From: Acidobacteriota bacterium
GTDB taxonomy: Bacteria > Acidobacteriota > Terriglobia > Terriglobales > SCQP01
NCBI GenBank assembly: GCA_021823305.1
Contig: JAKAOE010000172.1
Location: 1-5,190, forward strand
Reading direction: 5' to 3'
Length of the DNA stretch: 5,190 nt
Shown here: in pieces, positions 1 through 5,190 of the stretch
Layout of the letters: each line of letters starts with the position of its first letter
How positions within the stretch are numbered: position 1 is the first letter of the stretch
Made by a program: the position numbers and the translations under genes
The notes under the pieces: model-generated
What the model saw: only the letters and a program-made list of their open reading frames with translations
Databases searched by the model: none
What the model was told of the DNA's origin: nothing

Positions 1-32
1 GGACACTAGTCTGGTGCGGGTTCATTAAGTGA
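1..32 (+). CDS. 3' end of a small orphan protein with a VWC tail (partial)
   Basis: The first 32 bases can be read as the last nine codons of a gene that began before the window, translating to TLVWCGFIK and ending in TGA at 30-32. The tail resembles that of the complete small protein at 523-855, which ends DVWCFTQ. In both, a Val-Trp-Cys triplet is followed by Phe and two more residues before TGA, and in both the TGA lies inside a GTGA that also supplies the GTG start of a related membrane protein. I infer a paralogue of the 523-855 gene. Only nine residues are visible, so this rests on the matching tail and the identical junction. Function unknown. Confidence 0.5.
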   Translation, partial: TLVWCGFIK

Positions 33-526
33 CGTTCCAGCTGGCCCTCGTTCTATTCATACCGCCGGTCTTCGCAGCTGCACTTGTGGGTTATAGCTAT
101 TCCGGGGAACGCTCGGTCTACGCCACGCTCGGGACCAAGCCAACCCAGCGCGATTGGGTGCACCGCAATCGCTTTCCCAATAATTTCTTGGCCAGCCTCG
201 CGTCCTTCTATTGCATTGTATGGGGCGTTGCCGACTATGCCCATTATCACTTTTGGCAGCGCCACCCCCTTGTTGCTACGCCGCTCTATGCCGCCATCCT
301 GACGGGGCTGGTGTGGTTCTTTTACCGGCGCTACCACGCCGACTGGGTGCGGGAGAAGACGCGGCGGCTGGAAGAGGAGACCGCGCGCTTGCAGCTCCCG
401 CCGGAGCGGCGCCCGCCGACGCCGCGCCCGCTCAACCCCGTTCGCAAGGCGATGGTGTACCTCTACGCCGCGTGGGCGATCGCCTCGATCCTGGGCACCA
501 TCCTGGCGCTTATCCTGAAGCGATGA
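29..526 (+). CDS. Orphan four-segment membrane protein (first copy)
   Basis: This is a 165-residue protein of a family I do not recognise. Hydrophobic stretches at about residues 3-22, 53-70, 81-99 and 141-163 suggest four membrane helices. Between the first and second lies a polar segment, residues 26-52, containing GERSVYATLGT and RDWVHRNRFPNN. This segment is the best conserved part in the second copy at 852-1010. Residues 100-140 are strongly charged, then Pro-rich (PPERRPPTPRP), and probably face the cytoplasm. The GTG start at 29 overlaps the TGA of the upstream gene as GTGA, and the second copy starts the same way, which supports this start despite a weak ribosome binding site. Its stop overlaps the next ATG as ATGA, so translation is probably coupled through the array. 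A role as membrane partner or immunity protein for the small genes is speculation. Confidence 0.75.
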   Translation: MTFQLALVLFIPPVFAAALVGYSYSGERSVYATLGTKPTQRDWVHRNRFPNNFLASLASFYCIVWGVADYAHYHFWQRHPLVATPLYAAILTGLVWFFYRRYHADWVREKTRRLEEETARLQLPPERRPPTPRPLNPVRKAMVYLYAAWAIASILGTILALILKR

Positions 527-855
527 GCGCGGCGGCAAATACGGTGCCTGCATCGAGCGGGGCGACGCTGGCGGGCGATGTCGCGTTGGGCGGCGCGCCG
601 TTCGCGAGGGGCGCGACCCTGCGGGGAGGGGTTGCGGATGCGGTCCAGAGGAAGGCGGTGGCCGGGGTGTACCGCTACGTCACCGGCGCGGGCCAGGAGC
701 TGACCACGATAGGGCCGGAGGCGGAGGAGGCGGCGGCCCAGGCTGCGGCGGAAACGGCCGCCGCAGGCGCCGCCGCGAGCACCGTGCCGGGAGCAAAGGC
801 CGCCGCTGACTTCGCGTTCCTTGTTGCCGCAGACGTGTGGTGTTTTACGCAGTGA
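523..855 (+). CDS. Small Ala-rich orphan protein with a VWC tail
   Basis: This is a 110-residue protein of unknown family. The first 35 residues are rich in Ala, Gly, Ser and Thr and look flexible. Residues 40-60 (VQRKAVAGVYRYVTGAGQEL) are more ordinary. Residues 65-86 are almost all Ala and Glu and should be helical. Residues 93-110 turn hydrophobic and end DVWCFTQ. No signal peptide or known catalytic motif is apparent. The frame is open further upstream, but ATG 523 is chosen because it forms an ATGA overlap with the membrane protein's stop. The 3' end overlaps the next membrane-protein gene as GTGA. The matching tail at 1-32 shows that the tail recurs, which argues that this is a real gene and not a chance open frame in GC-rich DNA. 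It may be a substrate, effector or structural partner of the membrane protein. Confidence 0.6.
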   Translation: MSAAANTVPASSGATLAGDVALGGAPFARGATLRGGVADAVQRKAVAGVYRYVTGAGQELTTIGPEAEEAAAQAAAETAAAGAAASTVPGAKAAADFAFLVAADVWCFTQ

Positions 856-1010
856 GCTCCTACATCGCTTTCTTCCTGATCGTGCCGTTGCTGGCCGCGG
901 TAGGCTCCCTCTGGTTCGGCGCCGCCAGCGAACGCACCGTCGACGCAACGCTTGGGACAACGGCCACACGCCGAGACTGGGCTCATAGGAACCGCTTCCC
1001 GAACAATTTG
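852..1010 (+). pseudogene. Truncated second copy of the orphan membrane protein
   Basis: Starting at GTG 852, this frame aligns residue for residue, without gaps, with the first 52 residues of the protein at 29-526. Shared stretches include ERxVxATLGT and RDWxHRNRFPNN, and the first hydrophobic segment (residues 4-22) is kept. GTG 852 overlaps the TGA of the preceding small gene as GTGA, the same junction as at 29-32, so it is preferred over the in-frame GTG at 837. After the second Asn of RFPNN (bases 1005-1007) similarity ends. The frame stays open to 1298 but encodes Arg- and Trp-rich sequence with no likeness to the missing helices 2-4, and it runs into the toxin gene at 1196. I read this as a gene cut by deletion or recombination at about 1008-1020 and probably non-functional. 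A short secreted or membrane fusion product cannot be excluded. Confidence 0.7.
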
Positions 1011-1183
1011 TGCGCCCTCAAGAAATGTGCAATCAGGCGCGCGCACGCATGGCCCTGTATGGGTTATCGATTGCCCCCCGCGCGCTCGCGCGGCAATTTG
1101 AACGTTACGGTGCGGCAGCCGACCCCGACTCGCCGTACCGCGATTGCGTTGGCGCGTCGAGCCTCTCGGTTGCTTCAATGTGA
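1010..1183 (+). other. Post-break spacer with a doubtful short open frame
   Basis: Between the truncated membrane gene and the toxin gene, one frame could be read from GTG 1010 or ATG 1025 to TGA 1181-1183, giving 57 or 52 residues. From ATG 1025 it starts MCNQARARMALYGLS. The Met-Cys-Asn start loosely recalls SRAP (YedK/HMCES) proteins, whose Cys2 is catalytic. That family needs about 200 residues, and nothing after the first lines matches what I know of it. It is most likely a remnant or chance frame. The segment also contains the hairpin described separately. Confidence 0.2.
1070..1097. repeat. Bulged inverted repeat (hairpin)
   Basis: ATTGCC at 1070-1075 pairs with GGCAAT at 1092-1097. 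Inside it, GCGCG at 1080-1084 pairs with CGCGC at 1087-1091. Four unpaired C residues (1076-1079) interrupt the left arm; without them the element would be a perfect 24-base palindrome. There is no following run of T, so it is not a standard intrinsic terminator. It lies 60-90 bases after the truncation point. Confidence 0.5.
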
Positions 1184-1195
1184 TAACCTTGAACA

Positions 1196-1552
1196 GTGCA
1201 GGCGCCACGTGACCCGATCCTGGCAACGCTGCTCGACCTCGACGGACAGGTCCTGGTGGTGGACCCAGCCGGACGGCATTACGTCCGCTTCGTGGTGACG
1301 CGCGTGCCGGCATCGCCGGAGAAGCCGCACGGTATTGACTATTTGCTGACGTTGCACGGCCCGGACGGCAAACGGCTGGTCGGTTTTGACAACGCCCATG
1401 CGGTTGGGCGGCGAAAGGGCCGACAGGCGCACGATCACAGGCACCGCCTGGGAACGGTCAAGGCCTACGAATATCGGGACGCGGCGACTTTGCTGGAGGA
1501 TTTCTGGACGGCTGTGGATTCCGTTTTGCGGGAGAGAGGAGTGACCCCATGA
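1196..1552 (+). CDS. tumE: TumE-family toxin (DUF6516-like)
   Basis: This 118-residue protein resembles the DUF6516/TumE family, the toxin half of a type II-like toxin-antitoxin pair. Family-like features are a beta-rich N-terminal half, HGIDYLLTLHGPDG at 45-58, LVGFDNAH at 61-68, a His-rich HDHRH at 79-83 after a basic GRRKGRQ, and a C-terminal helix with LLEDFWTAVDSVL at 99-111. The length is usual for the family. GTG 1196 is the most upstream start, because an in-frame TGA lies at 1190-1192. No strong Shine-Dalgarno sequence precedes it, so the start is less certain than the frame. The gene comes directly before its likely antitoxin with an ATGA overlap, so both should be made from one message. 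The toxin's exact biochemical target is not evident from the sequence. All visible family motifs are intact. The upstream neighbour is a broken gene, so its promoter must lie within about 1011-1195 or be borrowed from the array. Confidence 0.8.
   Translation: MQAPRDPILATLLDLDGQVLVVDPAGRHYVRFVVTRVPASPEKPHGIDYLLTLHGPDGKRLVGFDNAHAVGRRKGRQAHDHRHRLGTVKAYEYRDAATLLEDFWTAVDSVLRERGVTP
1537..1541 (+). promoter_or_regulatory. Ribosome binding site of the antitoxin gene
   Basis: AGGAG lies in the last codons of the toxin gene, seven bases before ATG 1549. It supports that start and would allow the antitoxin to be translated efficiently even though it is second in the operon. Confidence 0.6.
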
Positions 1553-1920
1553 GCACACTGAAGGTTGGTATCGCGAGCTATGAGGAGATGAAGGCGCGCA
1601 CCCTGGCCGTGGCGCGCGGGCAGTGCCGCGTATCCGCCGATGAACCCAAAGTCTGGTTCACCTCGACCGAATCCTTCGCCAAGGTACTGTCAGCCGGAAA
1701 CCGCAAACTACTGCGTGTCATTGCCGAAAGGGCGCCTCAATCCCTCGACGAGCTGGCCCAGATGACCGGAAAAGCCAAATCGAATTTGTCGCGCACGCTA
1801 CGGACGATGGAAAGCTACGGCCTGGTCCAGCTCGAGCGGGGCGAGCGTGGGCGGATTGCGCCGCGCATCCTGTTCGACCGGGTGGAGCTGGAACTGCCGC
1901 TTTCGCGCAAGGCGAGCTGA
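1549..1920 (+). CDS. tumA: TumA-type antitoxin, HVO_A0114-like winged-helix regulator
   Basis: This 123-residue protein fits the HVO_A0114-type putative DNA-binding family that accompanies TumE/DUF6516 toxins. Residues 1-30 hold a short beta strand (TLKVGIASYEEM) and a linker, residues 33-47 the FTSTESFAKVLS segment typical of these proteins, and residues 50-98 a winged helix-turn-helix. In the latter, LLRVIAERAPQSLDELAQMTG forms the first helices, KAKSNLSRTLRTMESYGLV the recognition region, and LERGERGR the wing. The C-terminal part (IAPRILFDRVELELP) probably contacts the toxin. By family analogy it neutralises the toxin and represses the shared promoter. The start is fixed by the ATGA overlap with the toxin and the AGGAG upstream. 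No further gene follows in this operon. A free-standing regulator is less likely because of the toxin next to it. Confidence 0.85.
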   Translation: MSTLKVGIASYEEMKARTLAVARGQCRVSADEPKVWFTSTESFAKVLSAGNRKLLRVIAERAPQSLDELAQMTGKAKSNLSRTLRTMESYGLVQLERGERGRIAPRILFDRVELELPLSRKAS

Positions 1921-1952
1921 GCCCCTCGTCCTGGGCGACCATCGGAATCGCT

Positions 1953-1995
1953 TTTGGTGTCGGTTTGGTGTCTGTTTCTGGAGAGTACTGGAGAG
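1953..1995. repeat. Short direct repeats phased at 10-11 bp
   Basis: TTTGGTGTC occurs at 1953-1961 and again at 1964-1972, eleven bases apart, and a third TTT starts at 1975. CTGGAGAG follows at 1978-1985 and 1988-1995, ten bases apart. Spacing near one helical turn would place the copies on the same DNA face. That suits recombinase or accessory-protein arm sites, but the binding role is inference. Confidence 0.5.
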
Positions 1996-2016
1996 CACCA
2001 GGAAGACTATAGAGAC

Positions 2017-2035
2017 TTAAGCGACGCCGCTTTAA
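2017..2035. repeat. Small inverted repeat between the direct repeats and the tRNA-like tail
   Basis: AAGCG at 2019-2023 and CGCTT at 2028-2032 pair around the loop ACGC. With one extra T, TTAA on both sides extends the symmetry. The stem is too short and too weak in following T residues to call a terminator. It could be a protein site in the junction region. Confidence 0.35.
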
Positions 2036-2099
2036 TGAGGGAAGGAAAGGAGTTGTCCCACATCTCCAATCTTTTCAAAGACATCCGTGCCCAGCGTCA

Positions 2100-2121
2100 T
2101 CGAATCCCCATCTCTCCGCCA
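2100..2121 (+). other. tRNA-Ser 3'-end remnant, candidate attachment site
   Basis: TCGAATCCCCA followed by TCTCTCCGCCA reads as the end of a tRNA: most of a T-loop (TCGAAT), the 3' strand of the T stem (CCCCA), a seven-base acceptor strand (TCTCTCC), discriminator G and CCA. Acceptor GGAGAGA/TCTCTCC with G73 is typical of bacterial tRNA-Ser. The 5' half is missing: the expected TGGGG partner of the T stem is GCGTC here, and no GGAGAGA occurs about 90 bases upstream. So it is not a functional tRNA. Tyrosine integrases often recombine at tRNA 3' ends and leave such a duplicate at the far end of the inserted element. The orientation implies that the element and the intact tRNA-Ser lie to the left. 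Confidence 0.55.
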
Positions 2122-2134
2122 GACCAAGCTGGCC

Positions 2135-3232
2135 CTAATTTGCCGCCGTGGCGGCTGGCTGCGGCGCTTGGGCTTCCGCTTGCCGGGGGAAGAACCGCTT
2201 CAGCCTGAGGATCGGCCGCTCGAACCCGTACCAGAGCGCGGCCGCCACCGCGATCGCCGCCACCGTACGCATGGCGATAATCACCAGATCGCCCGCCGCG
2301 CCTGCATGCGCCCGGTCGAGACGCTCGTCCACGCCGCCCAGAAGAGCGAATACGATCACCTGGGTCAAGTACAGCCCGTAGCTGATGCGTCCCAGAAAGC
2401 GCAGCGCCGGCAGGCGCAGCCCGCGCACCCACAGCGAGGCTCGTCCTTCGCCTTCGAGCGCCAGCAGCACGCAGCCGCCGAAGCCGAGCGCAAGAAAACT
2501 GTTCAGCCACGCTCCGTGCCCCCGCGCCGCCCACGCCAGGCCGAGCGCTCCGGCGCCCACCGCCGCCCAAGCCACCCGCGCCCACGTGGTGCGCGGCCAG
2601 CGCAGCGTCCGCAGTCCCAGCGCGATCAGGGCGCCAACTGCGAGACCGTCCAGGTGATAGAGCGTGTTCACCGGGTTCAGCGCCCAATGCCCGCGCACCC
2701 ACGGCTCAACCGCCAGAATGACCGCAAGGACCGCGGCGATTGCCGACGCTGGCAGATACCGCGCCGCCGGCGCCCAGGCGAGGTAAAACTGCTCTTCAAT
2801 CGCCAAACTCCAGGATGGATACAGCGTTCCGGACAAGCCGGGTCTCAGGTTCTGCACAAGAAACAGAAAGTACAGCCAGAACACGCCGCCCCCGACCCAC
2901 GTGTTGGCGCGCCCGCACAGCCAGTAGTTCACCGGCACCACCAGCGCGTACAAGGGCCAGATGCGCAAGCCGCGGCGCGCATAGAAACTGCGGAAAAACC
3001 CGGGCTCGCCGCGCCCGTCCAGGATGATGCCCGTGATCAAAAACCCCGAGAGCACGAAAAACAGGTCCACGCCGCACCATCCCCACAGCGCCAGTCCGCC
3101 CAGACCGAGGCCGGCCAACCGCGGCGCCATGTGGTCCATCAGGACCAGCGCGATGGCAATGCCGCGCAGCCCGTCCAGCGACGGCGAATACGCCCGCATC
3201 CATGCCGGGGCGGCCTTCATGCTGCCTTCCAT
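2135..3232 (-). CDS. Acyltransferase-3 family membrane protein (OafA/YrhL-like)
   Basis: This is a 365-residue integral membrane acyltransferase, usual in length for the family. It probably transfers an acetyl or other acyl group to a cell-envelope sugar; the substrate cannot be told. Motifs in order are SLDGLRGIAI at 18-27, MDH with the family His at 34, GVDLFFVLSGFLITG at 54-68, FYARRGLRIWPLY at 83-95, WSLAIEEQFYL at 141-151 and FLGRISYGLYLTQ near 290-300. About ten hydrophobic segments are visible. The C-terminus is a short basic and Ala-rich tail (LKRFFPRQAEAQ). The first ATG (3232) has no clear ribosome site. A second ATG at 3220 has GGAAGG just upstream and may be the true start, giving 361 residues. 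The gene lies 47 bp after hisA on the same strand and may be co-transcribed, but has no known role in histidine synthesis. Its stop is 13 bases from the tRNA-like tail on the opposite strand. Confidence 0.9.
   Translation of the reverse strand: MEGSMKAAPAWMRAYSPSLDGLRGIAIALVLMDHMAPRLAGLGLGGLALWGWCGVDLFFVLSGFLITGIILDGRGEPGFFRSFYARRGLRIWPLYALVVPVNYWLCGRANTWVGGGVFWLYFLFLVQNLRPGLSGTLYPSWSLAIEEQFYLAWAPAARYLPASAIAAVLAVILAVEPWVRGHWALNPVNTLYHLDGLAVGALIALGLRTLRWPRTTWARVAWAAVGAGALGLAWAARGHGAWLNSFLALGFGGCVLLALEGEGRASLWVRGLRLPALRFLGRISYGLYLTQVIVFALLGGVDERLDRAHAGAAGDLVIIAMRTVAAIAVAAALWYGFERPILRLKRFFPRQAEAQAPQPAATAAN
3225..3230 (-). promoter_or_regulatory. Ribosome binding site favouring the second ATG of the acyltransferase
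   Basis: On the minus strand GGAAGG stands four bases before the ATG whose first base is at 3220, and lies inside the codons that follow the upstream ATG at 3232. This favours MKAAPAW as the real N-terminus. The four residues at stake do not affect the catalytic motifs. Confidence 0.45.
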
Positions 3233-3279
3233 GATAGGCGTCCGTCTGCTTCGGCTGACCTGAGGCGGGAGGCAGGGCC

Positions 3280-4004
3280 TTACGTCGGAGATCGCTGCAC
3301 TCGCCCGGCGCCACCGGTGGCGCGGGCGCGCAGCGCCTCCAGGTCGAGCTTGCCGGTGTAAAGCGCCATGCCCAGCACGGCGTCGCAGCGCAGGGCATCG
3401 AGCGCCTCGATTTCGGCCAGCGAGGCGATGCCGCCGGCGATGGCGAGGGGAAGGGAAGTGGCGGCGCGCAGCGCGGCGGCGGCGGCGAGCGAAGTGCCCT
3501 GCTGCAGGCCCTCGGCGTCGACGTGGGTGTAAAGAAACCCGCCGCAGTGGGCTGCGGCCTGGCGAATGGCCTCCATCGGCGTGAGCGGCAGCATGCGGAG
3601 CCAGCCCTGGCTCGCGACCTGGCCTTGGCGGGCGTCCACGGCGAGGATCACGCGCCCGGCGCCGAGCGGCGCGAGCGATTCGAGAAACGCGCGGTTGAGG
3701 TCGCCGCCGGTGAAAGCCGCGCTGCCGGCGATGACCTGCGCCGCGCCCCAGGCGAGCGCTTGCTCGGCGCGCGCGCGGCTGCGGATCCCGCCGCCGACCC
3801 GCACCTCGAAGCCGGCTTCGCAGCAGCGCCGCACCAGGGCATCGTTGCCGCCGTCGCCCTTTGCGGCGTCGAGGTCGATCACCTGCAGGCAGGGGAACCC
3901 GGCGAAAGCCGCGAGCATGGCGTCCAGGTCGCGCTCCAGCGCCAGGCGCTCGCCCTGGACGAGTTGCACGACGCGGCCGTTCTGGAGATCAATCGAGGGG
4001 ATGA

Positions 4005-4008
<4 letters not shown>
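3280..4008 (-). CDS. hisA: HisA, phosphoribosylformimino-AICAR phosphate isomerase
   Basis: HisA catalyses the Amadori isomerisation of ProFAR to PRFAR, the fourth step of histidine synthesis, in the cytoplasm. It is a 242-residue (beta/alpha)8 barrel of normal length. Visible hallmarks are IPSIDLQNGRVV at 3-14 with catalytic Asp7, VIDLDAAKG at 43-51, the phosphate-binding VGGGIRS at 71-77, AVDARQG at 123-129 with the second catalytic Asp (125), YTHVDAEGLQQG at 160-171 and AIAGGIASL at 189-197. The YTHVDAEG wording differs from the common TDIxRDG form. I recall similar versions in Acidobacteriota, but have not checked. ATG 4008 overlaps the stop of the upstream HisH-HisF gene as ATGA, and no strong ribosome site is seen, so translation is probably coupled. 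HisA makes the substrate that HisH-HisF uses. Confidence 0.93.

Positions 4009-5190
<1,182 letters not shown>

Larger units (their letters stand above)
1921..2099. other. Non-coding junction region
   Basis: No convincing gene lies between the antitoxin stop and the tRNA-like sequence. An open frame from 1954 to 2208 has no family likeness, crosses the tRNA-like tail and overlaps the acyltransferase, so I do not call it. The region is visibly less GC-rich than both flanks, especially 1950-2080. It contains clustered direct repeats and a small inverted repeat, listed separately. No intrinsic terminator with a T-run was found. Confidence 0.5.

Noticed and set aside
463..969. Minus-strand open frame opposite the small Ala-rich gene
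   Set aside because: It is strongly Arg-rich, as expected of a shadow of an Ala-rich gene, and does not fit the conserved overlaps of the plus-strand genes.
837..1298. Reading the second membrane copy as an intact 153-residue gene from GTG 837
   Set aside because: The ungapped alignment with the first copy and the GTGA overlap both point to GTG 852. Sequence after base 1010 has no likeness to the first copy and enters the toxin gene.
2019..2035. Intrinsic terminator after the antitoxin gene
   Set aside because: The stem is only five pairs and is followed by just TAATG, not a T-run.
2030..2121. A complete tRNA-Ser ending at the CCA
   Set aside because: No GGAGAGA acceptor partner, D-arm or anticodon stem occurs in the 90 bases before it, and the T stem cannot pair. 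Only the 3' end is present.
1954..2208. An 84-codon plus-strand frame in the junction region
   Set aside because: It crosses the tRNA-like tail and the acyltransferase stop, has no clear ribosome site and no recognisable motif.
2087..3361. A very long open frame on the plus strand, 424 codons, opposite the acyltransferase
   Set aside because: The product is Arg-, Pro- and Gln-rich with no family likeness, while the opposite strand encodes a complete acyltransferase with all motifs. Long antisense frames are common in GC-rich genes.

Overview
The window is GC-rich bacterial DNA and splits at about position 2121. To the right, on the minus strand, is ordinary chromosome: the end of a histidine operon followed by a membrane acyltransferase. 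To the left, on the plus strand, is an accessory region of short, tightly overlapping orphan genes and a toxin-antitoxin pair. The host is not certain. The HisA wording (IPSIDLQNGRVVQLVQGE near the start, FLYTHVDAEG near the C-terminal third) reminds me of Acidobacteriota homologues, but this is recollection and not a search result.

Region 1 (1-1010, plus strand). Two kinds of small gene alternate and overlap by four bases: a small Ala-rich protein ending in a VWC-containing tail, then a protein with about four membrane segments. The window opens in the last codons of one small gene (1-32). A complete membrane protein follows (29-526), then a complete small gene (523-855), then a second membrane-protein copy (852 to about 1010). 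The two membrane proteins align without a gap over their first 52 residues and share an RDWxHRNRFPNN motif. The second copy stops matching right after that motif, so the array is a tandem duplication cut off by a rearrangement. I do not recognise either family. A toxin/immunity-like array is possible but unproven.

Region 2 (about 1011-1195) is scar-like sequence after the break. It holds a bulged hairpin and a short open frame of doubtful coding value.

Region 3 (1196-1920) is a TumE/TumA-type toxin-antitoxin pair with an ATGA overlap, toxin first.

Region 4 (1921-2134) has no convincing gene. It holds short direct repeats spaced 10-11 bp apart, a small inverted repeat and, at 2100-2121, what looks like the 3' end of a tRNA-Ser gene without the rest of the tRNA. 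The simplest reading is the distal attachment site of an integrated element whose intact tRNA-Ser end lies left of the window. This would explain the sharp change from accessory to core genes.

Region 5 (2135-5190, minus strand) reads right to left: a HisH-HisF fusion protein (5' end outside the window), hisA overlapping it by ATGA, and after 47 bp an acyltransferase-3 family membrane protein. HisH-HisF and HisA perform consecutive steps of histidine biosynthesis. The fusion is the eukaryotic HIS7 arrangement and is uncommon in bacteria.
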